This document shows positions 16,832-29,004 of a stretch of DNA of 52,820 bases, in pieces. Within the stretch, counting starts at the first letter, position 1. Every line of letters begins with the position of its first letter. The translations under genes and the position numbers were made by a program. The notes under the pieces are model-generated. The model searched no databases and had not been told where the DNA came from. It saw nothing but the letters and a program-made list of their open reading frames with translations. The stretch is from PVC group bacterium (GTDB lineage Bacteria; Verrucomicrobiota; Kiritimatiellia; CAIKKV01): assembly GCA_945898015.1 (NCBI GenBank), contig CAMDGM010000003.1, forward strand, positions 78,618-131,437, given 5' to 3'.

Positions 16832-17253
16832 AATACATTCTGGACACCTGTGCCATCTCGGAATTGGTCCGGCCTCAACCGTCGCCCGCTGTTGTGGACT
16901 GGGTCCGCAATCAACAGGAAGAGCATCTCTTTCTCAGCGTCTTGACGTTGGGAGAGTTGCGCAAAGGCGTGGAACGCTTGACCGATGGCCGACGCCGGAG
17001 GCGTCTCGAAAACTGGCTGGACCGTGATCTCAAGCTGAGGTTTTCCGGAAGATGGCTGGCGATTGATGAAGAGGTCGCCGAACGCTGGGGACTCGTTACC
17101 GCTCAAGCTGCCGCCCATGGCGCGGTTCTGCCAACCCTCGACGGTTTGATCGCCGCCACGGCGCTGGTGCATGGAATGACCGTCGTCACACGCAACGCTG
17201 CCGACATGGCCGCCGCCGGCGCACCGGTCTTGAATCCCTGGGAAGCCGCCTGA
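16828..17253 (+). CDS. PIN-domain toxin (VapC/FitB type)
   Basis: A 141-residue PIN-domain ribonuclease toxin. The acidic catalytic set is visible: D6 in YILDTCAISEL, E43 in TLGELRKG, and the aspartate in LPTLDGLIAATAL (about residue 104), followed by VTRN near the end. The start is GTG, overlapping the antitoxin stop. The pairing of a Phd-type antitoxin with a FitB-like PIN toxin is common. All expected acidic residues are present, so the toxin is probably active. Confidence 0.88.
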   Translation: MKYILDTCAISELVRPQPSPAVVDWVRNQQEEHLFLSVLTLGELRKGVERLTDGRRRRRLENWLDRDLKLRFSGRWLAIDEEVAERWGLVTAQAAAHGAVLPTLDGLIAATALVHGMTVVTRNAADMAAAGAPVLNPWEAA

Positions 17254-17355
17254 TCGATAGCGACCGCGAGAAGAAAAGACCATGGGGTATTGGGGCGATG
17301 TGCCGACGATCTCGGACGGCGGGAGCGGGTTCTCCATGTCATAGCAACGGCATTA

Positions 17356-17513
17356 AGAAACCACGAATAAACACGAATAGACACGAATGCGGAGATGAAG
17401 GGGCGCGAAGCGCGCCATAAAACGGGGGAGCGGGGCCGCCCCGCAAGAACAGCCATGTTTCAGAAACGTCACGTGCAAGGATTCGTGTTGATTCGGGGCC
17501 ATTCGTGGTTTCT
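17356..17513. mobile_element. Palindromic MITE-like repeat element
   Basis: AGAAACCACGAAT (17356-17368) and ATTCGTGGTTTCT (17501-17513) are perfect 13-bp terminal inverted repeats. Each is followed inward by further ACGAAT/ATTCG repeats. The interior holds two GC-rich hairpins, around 17405-17420 (GGCGCG/CGCGCC) and 17432-17446 (GCGGGGC/GCCCCGC). No transposase is encoded. The ACACGAATAGACACGAAT motif is familiar from intergenic repeats in many genomes and gives rise to spurious peptides. The rest of 17254-17617 holds nothing else I can identify. Confidence 0.6.
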
Positions 17514-17617
17514 GGATCGGACAAGCTGCAATCAGATTGCGATTATCTGCGAGCGCAAGTGGCTTAACGAGGTGGGCACCGGAGGCCTGTCGAGATGAAA
17601 TCTTGGTTGGAATATCA

Positions 17618-18865
17618 ATGAAGAGGGTGGAAAATATGCACTTTATCGATCGCCAATCGCCGAAGGGGATTCGGGTTACGCAGCCGGTCGTCGGCCTGGA
17701 ATGGACGGAGCTGATCTATCCCGACGTGCCGTGCTTTTTGCGCGATGGTCGGAGTTTTGTATTCGATAGTTCCGAGGGGCCGCAGGTCTGCTATTTGGGT
17801 CGGAAAGTCACGACCCGCAAGCTGTTTCCCGACCGCAAACCTCGACATGTTGTGATCACCTTTGACGGTCGCTTCGCCTATTACACGGAGACGAGCGACA
17901 AGCGGGGCGGCAGCCTGACGCTTTTCCGCAAGGATCTGGAAACGTTTCGAAGCGAGGTGCTGTTTCAGGTGACCGGGAAACTGCCGGGCACGGCTCTGCC
18001 GGTGGCGCAGTTTCCGCGCATTCAAACCGTTTCCGCCGATAATCGGCGCGTGGCCACGACGGGTTGTTCCCTTGGCGACGGCAAGACGAAGGATGCGCCG
18101 ATCGGTATTGTCGTGCTCGATCTCGACTGCGGCCAGACCCGGATTGTGGCGCAGGACCGGGATTTTGTGAACCCGCATGTCCAGTATTGCCGCTCGACGG
18201 AGCTGGACGCGTCGCACGACTTGATGGTGCAGATGAATCATCGCACCCGCAGGGCGGCGCCCGGGCGTCCGGCCGGATCGCTGTCTGAACGGGGTGTGGA
18301 CGCCCATGTGGTTCGGGATGACGGCACGGCCTGGCGCAATCTGCCGTGGGGCCGCGACGGGCAGGAGTCGCTGATCGGGCACCAGATCTGGCGCGGCAAT
18401 ACGCGGGCGGGCGTGACGGTGACGCTGGAGGCGCGCGACACCTCGTACGGGTGGGCCGACGGCACCCGGCAGGATGTGGTGGCGGGCTGGCCGGTGAAGG
18501 CCTCGCGGCAGGCGCACACGGGGCGGCTGACGCCGGGCGGGACGCGCGTCGAGCTTTCGAAGGATTTTCCGCATGCCCGGTTCTGTCACCTGTGCACGGA
18601 TGTAACGGGGCTGAGGTTCGCGCTGGACACCTTTCCCGTTTTTGACGGGGAGCGGGCCGGCATGCAGGTCTATTTTGCGAGCGCCAAGAATGAACGAAGC
18701 CCGCTGGAGTTCACGTACCTCCTGAACACGAGGCTGAACTTTCTAGGCCCGGATGCCGGCACGCATGCGCATCCCATTCTGTCGCCGGACGGCAGCCTGC
18801 TGCTCTTTAATTCCCGGGCCTCGGGGTCGAAGCAGTTTTATATGGTGACGGAGTTTGAGCGCTGA
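17618..18865 (+). CDS. Oligogalacturonate lyase-like TolB-type beta-propeller (PL22-like)
   Basis: A 415-residue beta-propeller most like oligogalacturonide lyases of PL22, which cleave short pectin fragments in the cytoplasm. Propeller blades are suggested by repeats such as RHVVITFDGRFAYY, RIQTVSADNRRVATTG and HAHPILSPDGSLLLFNS. The segment SLIGHQIWRG contains the histidine-rich region expected at the metal site. No signal peptide is present. I start it at ATG 17618; ATG 17636, six bases after GGTGG, is an equally good choice. Relatives in this enzyme group often act on pectin together with rhamnosidases such as the one at 4538. The exact substrate is inference. Confidence 0.65.
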   Translation: MKRVENMHFIDRQSPKGIRVTQPVVGLEWTELIYPDVPCFLRDGRSFVFDSSEGPQVCYLGRKVTTRKLFPDRKPRHVVITFDGRFAYYTETSDKRGGSLTLFRKDLETFRSEVLFQVTGKLPGTALPVAQFPRIQTVSADNRRVATTGCSLGDGKTKDAPIGIVVLDLDCGQTRIVAQDRDFVNPHVQYCRSTELDASHDLMVQMNHRTRRAAPGRPAGSLSERGVDAHVVRDDGTAWRNLPWGRDGQESLIGHQIWRGNTRAGVTVTLEARDTSYGWADGTRQDVVAGWPVKASRQAHTGRLTPGGTRVELSKDFPHARFCHLCTDVTGLRFALDTFPVFDGERAGMQVYFASAKNERSPLEFTYLLNTRLNFLGPDAGTHAHPILSPDGSLLLFNSRASGSKQFYMVTEFER

Positions 18866-18902
18866 GCGGTTCCGGGGGGGGCTGCGTAGGCGGTTGGGTT
18901 GC

Positions 18903-19372
18903 CGTGAAAAGCCCGATCTGAATTGTTTGTGCCCGGGGTTGTGTAGCGCCGCACTGAGTGCGGCGGATGCCGGCTAATTGAATGGATGGCGGCGCGCCGT
19001 CGCCGCCGCATCGTGGCTGACCGGCGGGTGGTTGAGCGGCCTGCGTCGTTTCGGGCGCAAATGGCCGGCCGCTTTCGGGCGGATCCGCCTTCCGGCTGGA
19101 GGCGTCGGGGCACGAGCCCACGCCCCCTCGCCGTCAGGCGGCTGCGCCTCGAAATCGTCGCGTCCCTTTTCGCCTGATCGAAACGCCGCAAGCCTGAACG
19201 CCATCGCGCGCCCGGCCCCCTCGCGGGGTGCCTCGGGCGGCCCTTCGACTCCGCTCAGGGCCGGCGCGCGAGACGGCTGCCGTGAAAAGCCCGACTAGAT
19301 GGTTTGCGCCCGGGGTTGTGTAGCGCCGCACTGAGTGCGGCGGAGGTCTGCTAATTGAATGAAGGGCGGCGC
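18903..19372. repeat. Composite dispersed repeat, copy C
   Basis: This repeats the 6966-7440 region: the 65-bp hairpin module at 18903-18967, the roughly 230-bp core at about 19030-19280, and the hairpin module again at 19281-19344. Hairpins CGCCGCAC-TGA-GTGCGGCG lie at 18947-18965 and 19324-19342. The short CCCTTCGACTCCGCTCAGGG repeat at 19241-19260 is inserted here in the opposite orientation to that at 7060. The gene-free stretch 18866-19582 contains only this repeat and about 210 bases of leader to the next gene, with one GC-rich hairpin near 19492-19511. Confidence 0.85.
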
Positions 19373-19582
19373 GCGACTCTTCGGTTCCCGTTAGAAGCCC
19401 CAGTTATATTGGCTTTCAAGGAAGGACGCTCGGGTTCGTGGGCTTCGTTCGGAAGGCCATGACAGGTCTAAGCCTCGTAACTAATCGCAGATGCGCCCCT
19501 GGCCCGGGGGCGTAAGAACGCTGTACGAGCCTTCTCCGCTTTGGTAGGATGCCATTGTTAATTCGAGAGGAGTGGCTCCGCC

Positions 19583-23007
<3,425 letters not shown>

Positions 23008-23078
23008 GGAAGGCAGGGCGTCAAGATGATGGCGGTGAGGCAACACTGGATTTTTGCATGTAAAATAGGAGGAGTGTC

Positions 23079-24134
23079 ATGACGATTCGGAATCTGAGTC
23101 CGCAACATATGTTTTTCGAGATAGCCAAGGCGCACAAGCCGAAATACCGGTTTGCGGGGCGTGACCAGACGGCCTTCAAGGCCTGGAAGGGCAAAGCGCT
23201 GCCCGAGGTGATGAAATGCCTGGGCGATTTCCCCAAGCGGGTGCCCTTGAATCCTCAGCTGCTGGCAGAGTGGACTCACGAGGGGCTGCGCAAGCAGCGC
23301 TGGATCATTGATGTCGGGCCGTATCTTTCCGCGACGCTTTACGTGAACATTCCGGCCGGAATGAAACGGGGCGAGAAGCGCCCGGCGATCTGTTGCTGGC
23401 ACGGGCACGGGTCGTTTGGCAAGGATCCGGTGATGGGCAATGATTCCTCGCCGGAAATGAAGCGGTCCATTTCCGACCATAATTACAATTATGGGTACCA
23501 GATGGCGAAGAAGGGGTTCGTCACGTATGCCATCGACTGGATGGGCTGCGGCGAGCGCAACGACAGCCGGAAGCCGAATTACCTGAATGTGGCCGGCGGC
23601 CGGGACTGGTGCAACTTGTATTATCTGCACGCGACCATGCTGGGCATGACGGCTCTTTCGATCAATGTGACGCACGGTATGGCAGCCACCGATTTCGTGT
23701 GCACCCTGCCATTTGTGGATGCCAAACGCCTGGGCGTGATGGGGTTGAGCGGCGGCGGGACGATGACCCTCTGGTCGACCTTGTGCGATCCGCGGTTCAA
23801 GGCGACGGAGATCATCTGCTACAGCGATCTGTGGGCTTACTTCGGCATGCGGGATACGAATTATTGCGGGTCGCAGGTGGCGCCGGGACTGTTCAAGCTG
23901 GTGGATCTGCCGGATGCCCAGGGCTTGATTGCTCCGCGGCCGCTGCTGGTGGACATTGCCGCCTATGACACCTGCTTCATCGTGGACACTGCCATGCAGT
24001 GTTTCGAGCAGGTGAAGCGGATTTACAAGGTTGCCGGCGCGTCTGAGAAGCTGGAGCTGGACTTCTTCGAAAAGGAGCATGCCTGGGGCGGGAACAAGTC
24101 CGAGGCCTTCTTCAAGAAGCATCTCCAGTATTAA
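23079..24134 (+). CDS. Alpha/beta-hydrolase, acetyl-xylan-esterase/dienelactone-hydrolase-like
   Basis: A 351-residue cytosolic alpha/beta-hydrolase. The nucleophile elbow is GLSGGG (about residues 223-228, Ser225). The oxyanion side has WHGHGSFG, and the acid and histidine probably lie in the PRPLLVDIAAYD segment and in FFEKEHAWGG near the end. Such proteins are annotated as acetyl-xylan-esterase or dienelactone-hydrolase relatives in PVC bacteria; which ester it cuts cannot be told from sequence. An AGGAGG ribosome site lies at 23067-23072, with TAAAAT a few bases upstream as a possible -10. It is convergent with the SGNH gene that follows. Confidence 0.75.
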   Translation: MTIRNLSPQHMFFEIAKAHKPKYRFAGRDQTAFKAWKGKALPEVMKCLGDFPKRVPLNPQLLAEWTHEGLRKQRWIIDVGPYLSATLYVNIPAGMKRGEKRPAICCWHGHGSFGKDPVMGNDSSPEMKRSISDHNYNYGYQMAKKGFVTYAIDWMGCGERNDSRKPNYLNVAGGRDWCNLYYLHATMLGMTALSINVTHGMAATDFVCTLPFVDAKRLGVMGLSGGGTMTLWSTLCDPRFKATEIICYSDLWAYFGMRDTNYCGSQVAPGLFKLVDLPDAQGLIAPRPLLVDIAAYDTCFIVDTAMQCFEQVKRIYKVAGASEKLELDFFEKEHAWGGNKSEAFFKKHLQY

Positions 24135-24152
24135 TAAGACCGAGGGGCTGTT

Positions 24153-24845
24153 TCAGGCAAGACCCTGCTGAACCTGCGGCTCGATGGCTTCCGCCCAGAT
24201 CCGGTAGCCCGCTTCCGTGGGATGAACGCCGTCGTTCATGATACGGGGTGGCAGGATTTCATCCGAATCCAGGAAAAGGCGGCCGATTTCGGAAAACTCC
24301 AGAAGAGGCCGGGCTGCCGCGAAAGCCGCGAGATGGGCGTTTGTTTCGCGGATGGCGGACCGGAAGGGGGCGGTGCGCGCCTCACCGCGCGGGAAAAGGC
24401 CCATCAACAGGATCCGGCTGGCGGGTGACAGGGCGTGAATCCGGCCACACACGGCCTGGACGCCTTCGGCGATTTCGGCGGGCGTGTTGGAGGGGGCGTT
24501 CGTCGAGCCGGTCAGGTTGTTGGTGCCGATCAGGAGCACGACAAGCCTGGGCGTTTGACCCGAAAATTCGCCATGATCCAGCCGCCAGAGCACGTTCTGC
24601 GTCCGATCCCAGCCAAAGCCCAGGTTGAGCGCGCGCCGGGGGGCGTAAAACTCCTGCCAGATCCTTTCGCCGCGCGGGATTCCTCCAGCCGGATAGCCTT
24701 CGAAGAGATGGGTGATGGAATCGCCGATAAACACGAGGTCATGCGGGCCGGCGGCGGCTTCCGCGCATTTGGCCTCGTGGCGGGGCCACCAGTCGTAGAA
24801 ATCCTCTTCCAATTTCGGAACCGGAATGACGGCGGAATGGGTCAT
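24153..24845 (-). CDS. SGNH/GDSL-family acylhydrolase
   Basis: A 230-residue SGNH hydrolase resembling PAF-acetylhydrolase beta/gamma-type esterases. Block I is FIGDSITHLF (Ser near residue 42), block II is LNLGFGWDRTQNVLWRL, block III is IGTNNL, and block V is DGVHPTEAGY near residue 209. All catalytic residues are present. No signal peptide is evident, so it is probably cytosolic and removes acetyl or similar esters from sugars. Its start overlaps the stop of the upstream aldose epimerase gene by ATGA (24842-24845), so the two are coupled. Confidence 0.88.
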   Translation of the reverse strand: MTHSAVIPVPKLEEDFYDWWPRHEAKCAEAAAGPHDLVFIGDSITHLFEGYPAGGIPRGERIWQEFYAPRRALNLGFGWDRTQNVLWRLDHGEFSGQTPRLVVLLIGTNNLTGSTNAPSNTPAEIAEGVQAVCGRIHALSPASRILLMGLFPRGEARTAPFRSAIRETNAHLAAFAAARPLLEFSEIGRLFLDSDEILPPRIMNDGVHPTEAGYRIWAEAIEPQVQQGLA

Positions 24846-25771
24846 GGCCGCACCGAATAGCGGACCCAGCCTTCCACGGTCTGGCCTGGTTCGGCGACCA
24901 ACACATTGGCAACCGTATTGCCGGACTTGGCAATCAGGTTTTGGCCGTTGGGCGAGGTGGTCAGGTTTTCCACGCAGACGTATTCAGCCCCGGCGGCGGT
25001 GTATACGATCACATGGGGGAAATGGTGGCTGGCCTCGAGGGTCAGGGTGCGTCCGAGTTTGGTGAATTGGAGGTCAGCCGTTTCCCCGGGCTGACGTTTC
25101 CAGAAAATATTGTCCGGCAGCAGGTTGCCCAGGGGTTTCGGTTTGCGGAAATCGAGCGGCGAACCGTCAATCGGAATCGTGCCGCCCGTGGGAACCAGGT
25201 CTTTGGATTCCAGCAGGTGGTCGCAGGGAACCCGGATCAGCACGTCATCCCGCGAGCCTTGGAGGCGCCAGTAGGGGTGGATGCCATAGCCGAAGGGCAG
25301 GCGGCGGGTGTCGCGGTTGATAACCTGGAACGTGACCGTCAACCCGGAATCGTCCAGGGCGTGGATCAGCTTGAAGGTGCAGGTGAAGGGGAACCCTTCA
25401 TACACCGGGGTTCCGGGGTTAAAGTCGATCCAGGAGACCACCCGGGACGGTTCCGCCTGGAACGAGAAGGCCTCGTCGCGCACCAGTCCATGGATGAACA
25501 CTTTTTCGCCGCGCTTGTTCTGCGTGATGGTTCGCCCGTCGTACGCATAGGCGCAGTCGGCCAGCCGGCAGGGGGTGGGGAACATGTTGAAGGCGCCGGT
25601 GTATTTTTCGCCGTTCTGGCAGAGCGCTTCGTCGAAGTAGATCATCTCCGTGCCGTTGGCTTGAAAGGAGGTGAGGTTGGCGCCATAGCCGGGCGTGATG
25701 GATGCCTGGTAGGCGGTGCGGCCTCGGTGGGTGATGACGACGGGGTTCAGGCTGTCGGCAGGTTTTTGCAT
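24842..25771 (-). CDS. Aldose 1-epimerase-family protein
   Basis: A 309-residue galactose-mutarotase-like protein that interconverts sugar anomers. The family hallmarks are the HGLVRDEAF segment (about residues 94-102), the FGYGIHPYWRL segment (about 159-169, with the catalytic-type His) and a conserved acid in the EYVCVENLTTSPN segment near residue 270. There is no signal peptide. It is followed by the coupled SGNH hydrolase, and its start lies within the 3' end of the broken SGNH gene (25747-26085). The pairing suggests work on acetylated sugars. Confidence 0.85.
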   Translation of the reverse strand: MQKPADSLNPVVITHRGRTAYQASITPGYGANLTSFQANGTEMIYFDEALCQNGEKYTGAFNMFPTPCRLADCAYAYDGRTITQNKRGEKVFIHGLVRDEAFSFQAEPSRVVSWIDFNPGTPVYEGFPFTCTFKLIHALDDSGLTVTFQVINRDTRRLPFGYGIHPYWRLQGSRDDVLIRVPCDHLLESKDLVPTGGTIPIDGSPLDFRKPKPLGNLLPDNIFWKRQPGETADLQFTKLGRTLTLEASHHFPHVIVYTAAGAEYVCVENLTTSPNGQNLIAKSGNTVANVLVAEPGQTVEGWVRYSVRP

Positions 25772-26085
25772 GGGTGTTGTTCCTTGTGTGTTGAAAGGAT
25801 TAACCGGATCTCTTCACTCAAGACAGGCTGGACGATGTCATTGCCGAATTCGGCGAGGACAAGGTGGGGCTCATGCGACGTGACATCCTTTTCGATGCGC
25901 CGCAACCCTTCTCGCGTGGTGTTTCCGCCCACACCCGCGTTGATGATGGTGATGACGCAATCGGAAAAATGGGTCTGAATGGTCAGGTTGAGGATCGCGG
26001 GCCAGCGGGCTTCGGGGGCTTGGTGAGTGGCTTCGGTGATCGAGTCGCCAAAGGCGACCACCCTGATCTGATGCTTTCGGGACAT
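25747..26085 (-). pseudogene. N-terminal fragment of an SGNH/GDSL hydrolase
   Basis: A 112-residue frame starts like a full SGNH hydrolase: VVAFGDSITEATHQAP (block I), NAGVGGNTTREGLRRIEKD (block II), then LAEFGND (block III). It stops within about 30 residues of block III, so the C-terminal half with the catalytic Asp-x-x-His block is absent. Family members of this type have about 190-220 residues. The frame overlaps the aldose epimerase start by 25 bases, so the truncation coincides with the junction to that gene. It starts 3 bases after the VapC stop. A functional short protein is unlikely. Confidence 0.7.
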
Positions 26086-26088
26086 GGT

Positions 26089-26493
26089 CTATACGTCCTT
26101 TCTGTGGACACCGGGCAGATGGGTGCGGACGACGAGATTCGGGATGGAGGTAAAGTGGGGATCGGTGCTGACCAGAACGGCGCCGGCCTGGAGGGCGCAA
26201 GCGCCGATGATCAGGTCCGTGGCCGGCAAGACGATTCCCCGTCGGTCCAGTATCCATGCCAGTTCGGTTGTCTTTGTCCAAAGCGCCGGGGTGAGTGGAA
26301 CTTCCGGTATCACGTCAAACAAGGTGTTCAGCTCGGTTTTCAGGGCGGGCTTGATGGCCCCCCGCACGACCTCCAGTCGTATGACGCCGCACGTGACCAC
26401 CTGCTCCGAAAGGACAAAGGGACGCAGGATGCGGAGCGGGCTTTGCCCAAGACGCATCCAGTCGATGAACAGGCTGGAATCAATGAGCCACAT
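26089..26493 (-). CDS. vapC: PIN-domain toxin VapC
   Basis: A 134-residue PIN-domain ribonuclease toxin. Catalytic acids are visible in WLIDSSLFIDW (D5), GVIRLEVVRG (Glu near 41) and LPATDLIIGACAL (Asp near 93), with STDPHF following. The start overlaps the end of the VapB-type antitoxin gene by 14 bases, as usual for these pairs. The substrate RNA cannot be inferred. It is unlike the PIN toxin at 16828 and belongs to a separate module. Confidence 0.87.
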   Translation of the reverse strand: MWLIDSSLFIDWMRLGQSPLRILRPFVLSEQVVTCGVIRLEVVRGAIKPALKTELNTLFDVIPEVPLTPALWTKTTELAWILDRRGIVLPATDLIIGACALQAGAVLVSTDPHFTSIPNLVVRTHLPGVHRKDV

Positions 26494-26719
26494 GATGCTT
26501 CGGCCTGTCTTTTGCCCGAATGGCGGTTAAATCATAGGCGGGGTCAAGGGCGGCCTTGTAAGCCTCGTCAGGCAATGCGTTCTCAAACAGCAGGCGCACC
26601 CGTTCGCTCCGTTCCGTGCAGGCTAGCGCGTAATCAACGGCGGCTTTGCGGGAGCGGACGCCGGTCAGCCGCATCACGGTCGCGAGCTTTTTCTCATCGA
26701 TATCGATGGTCGTTTTCAT
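26480..26719 (-). CDS. vapB: VapB-type antitoxin
   Basis: A 79-residue antitoxin. The N-terminal sequence MKTTIDIDEKKLATVMRLTG followed by RSRKAAVDYAL is the ribbon-helix-helix VapB pattern. The C-terminal part with LLFENALPDEAYK should wrap the toxin. I start it at 26719; the longer frame to 26755 adds an unconserved stretch. It sits immediately upstream of and overlaps vapC. Together they precede the SGNH fragment and the sugar genes, with which they may be cotranscribed. Confidence 0.82.
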   Translation of the reverse strand: MKTTIDIDEKKLATVMRLTGVRSRKAAVDYALACTERSERVRLLFENALPDEAYKAALDPAYDLTAIRAKDRPKHHVAH

Positions 26720-26774
26720 AAGGGATAAAGTACGGTAGATTTTGCCGTCATTCAAGCCATATTTGTTTTTCTGC

Positions 26775-27641
26775 CTAATTCTCTGAGAAAGACCGCAAGA
26801 TTTTCAAATCGAGGGCGCGTTTATCGTCGGCCTCGGTTTCCAGGCATTTGCCGATTTTGGCCAGCCGGGCGTCCTGCATGATCAGGCGGAAGGCGTCGAG
26901 CCCCAGTTTGCCGTCGCCCAGGTGGGCATGCCGGTCGACGTGGGAGTTGAAGCCGGTGACGGAGTCGTTGATGTGGAACAGCTTCAGCCGGCTGAGCGGC
27001 AGGGCGGCTTGAAGGGCGTCGAGGGTGTTGTGGTAGGCCGCGTCGGTCCGGATATCGTAGCCCGCGGCGAAGAGGTGGCAGGTGTCGACACAGAGGCCCA
27101 GTCGCTTGCCCTGCCTGGACAGATCGATGATATCGGCCAGGTGTTCGAATCGGGAGCCGATGGAATGGCCGGCACCGGCGGTGGTTTCCAGCAGCACGGC
27201 GGTGGCCGTGTTTTCCGAAGCGCCATAGGCTTCATCAAGGGCGGCGGCGATCTGCCGGATGCCGTCCTCCACCGACCGGGCGCCGGCCGATCCGGGGTGG
27301 ACCACCAGCAGGGGGATTTGCAGCGTTTGGCAGCGGCGGAGCTCATCGGCGAAGGCGGCGCGTGATTTTACGCCGGGCTCGCCTTCGGCGGCCAGGTTGA
27401 TCAGGTAGGAGGCGTGGGAAACCGCGAGGATGCCGGTCTCTTTCTGCAGCTCCAGGAAGCGGGTTACGGACTCAGTGGTGAGCGCATAGGGTTTCCACTG
27501 GCGCGGGGAGGAGGTGAAGAGCTGGGCCACGGGGCATTTCCAGTCACGCGCTTCTTCGAGGGCGTGGTGGGGTCCGCCGGCGCTTGAGAAGTGAGCGCCG
27601 ATCAGAGGCCTCGTTCCATTTTTTTGATTGTGCCTGAGCAT
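26775..27641 (-). CDS. nfo: Deoxyribonuclease IV (AP endonuclease)
   Basis: Zinc-dependent AP endonuclease that nicks DNA 5' to abasic sites in base-excision repair. The 288-residue TIM barrel shows the family metal ligands: GAHFSSAGG (His16-17 region), SHASYLINLA, VVHPGSA, LETTAGAGHSIG, CVDTCHLFAAGYD and the HVDRHAHLGDG motif. Length is normal. The start is divergent from the DUF2157 gene, and only 55 bases separate the two start codons. There is no operon partner on its strand except the preceding VapBC. Confidence 0.93.
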   Translation of the reverse strand: MLRHNQKNGTRPLIGAHFSSAGGPHHALEEARDWKCPVAQLFTSSPRQWKPYALTTESVTRFLELQKETGILAVSHASYLINLAAEGEPGVKSRAAFADELRRCQTLQIPLLVVHPGSAGARSVEDGIRQIAAALDEAYGASENTATAVLLETTAGAGHSIGSRFEHLADIIDLSRQGKRLGLCVDTCHLFAAGYDIRTDAAYHNTLDALQAALPLSRLKLFHINDSVTGFNSHVDRHAHLGDGKLGLDAFRLIMQDARLAKIGKCLETEADDKRALDLKILRSFSEN

Positions 27642-27696
27642 GGGGAAAGCCTATCTTGCAGGAGTCAGGTTTGGCAATGCCGAAAGGAGCGCGTTG

Positions 27697-29004
27697 ATGA
27701 ATGGCGCTGAACATCGACGGTTGATGGACGAGATCGGGGTTTGGACACGGGATGGCCTCATTACGGATGAGCAGGCCGCCGCGATCCGCGCCCGGTATCC
27801 GGAGCCGGCAGCCAAGCGCTGGGCGATGATCATCACGAGCATTTTTGGAAGCCTGCTGGTGGGGCTGGGCATCATCCTCCTGCTGGCGTACAACTGGTCG
27901 GACCTGTCCCGGAGCGCGCGGGCGGGGATCGCCTACCTGCCCCTCCTGGTGGCGCTGGGGTTGACCGGATGGATTGTGGTGGCGGGGAAAACCGGCACGG
28001 GTCTGCGGGAAGGCGTGGGTGCTTTCCTGGCGCTGGCCGTGGGCGCCTCCATTGCGCTGGTGGCGCAGACCTATCAGTTGGGCGGCACGTTCCGGGCCTT
28101 CACCCTCGCGTGGATGATCCTGATCCTGCCTTCGGTGTATGTGCTGGATGCGGTCATGCCCGCGCTGATTTACCTGTTCGGCATCACGGGCTGGGCCATC
28201 GGGCAGCGGTGTTATGACGACAATCCTTATCTGTTCTGGTTATTGCTGGCGGGGGTGATTCCCTACCTGGTCTGGCGCCAGTGGCGGGACCGGGACGGGT
28301 TGCGCGGCATCTGGGTGCTGTGGGGGGTGGTGCTGTCCGCCGGCTCGGGCGTGGCCACGGGCATGCATGCGCATGAGCCGGTGCTCTGGTTTTCCCTGTA
28401 TGCGGCCTTTTTCACGGCCTGCCTGCTGGCGGGCGAACTGTGGGGCGCGCGCGGGATGACCCTCTGGGCCCGGCCGCTCACGCTTCTGGGCGGCGCCGGG
28501 CTGGGGATGATGATCTTCCTGTATTCGTTCATGGGGTTCTGGGAGGACATGGGACGGGGACATCATTATTACTGGGATTACCGGGAGAAGGCGGTGGCCA
28601 TCGATGCCGGGCTGGTCGCCTTGTTCACGGTGCTGGCGGTGGTGCTGATGGTGGTGGCCTTCCGGCGGTTGAAGGGCTGGCCGCTCCGGCTGGCGGCCGT
28701 CTTCCCGCTGGTGGCGGCGGTCCTGGTGGCCCTGAATACGGCCTGGGGTGGGAAGGCTCTGATTCCCGCGATTCTCATGAACGGGTATGCCTTTGCCCTG
28801 GGCATCCTGATCGTGAGTGATGCGGTGAGGGCGTCCCGGCTGGGGCAGATGAATCTCGGGCTGGTGTTGCTGGCGGCGCTGCTGACCGCCCGGTTTTTCG
28901 ACGCCGACATGAGCATCCTGGGGCGGGGACTCGCGTTCATCGTGCTGGGCCTGGCATTCCTGGGGGCGAATGGCGTGATGATCCGCAGGAGGCGCGTGTC
29001 ATGA
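27697..29004 (+). CDS. DUF2157 multi-pass membrane protein
   Basis: A 435-residue inner-membrane protein of unknown function. The N-terminal about 50 residues are a soluble helical segment typical of DUF2157 (IGVWTRDGLITDEQAAAIRARY). About ten to twelve hydrophobic helices follow, opening with IFGSLLVGLGIILLLAYNW. I chose ATG 27697 because AAAGGAG lies nearby; the frame upstream overlaps the nfo start region. The last residues are a basic RRRR stretch. The gene is coupled by ATGA (29001-29004) to a GDYXXLXY-type protein, a recurring pairing for this family. Confidence 0.85.
   Translation: MNGAEHRRLMDEIGVWTRDGLITDEQAAAIRARYPEPAAKRWAMIITSIFGSLLVGLGIILLLAYNWSDLSRSARAGIAYLPLLVALGLTGWIVVAGKTGTGLREGVGAFLALAVGASIALVAQTYQLGGTFRAFTLAWMILILPSVYVLDAVMPALIYLFGITGWAIGQRCYDDNPYLFWLLLAGVIPYLVWRQWRDRDGLRGIWVLWGVVLSAGSGVATGMHAHEPVLWFSLYAAFFTACLLAGELWGARGMTLWARPLTLLGGAGLGMMIFLYSFMGFWEDMGRGHHYYWDYREKAVAIDAGLVALFTVLAVVLMVVAFRRLKGWPLRLAAVFPLVAAVLVALNTAWGGKALIPAILMNGYAFALGILIVSDAVRASRLGQMNLGLVLLAALLTARFFDADMSILGRGLAFIVLGLAFLGANGVMIRRRRVS

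Noticed and set aside
17395-17598. A 67-residue frame containing FVLIRGHSWF
   Set aside because: This peptide is a known by-product of the ACGAAT-type repeat and lies across the MITE-like element.
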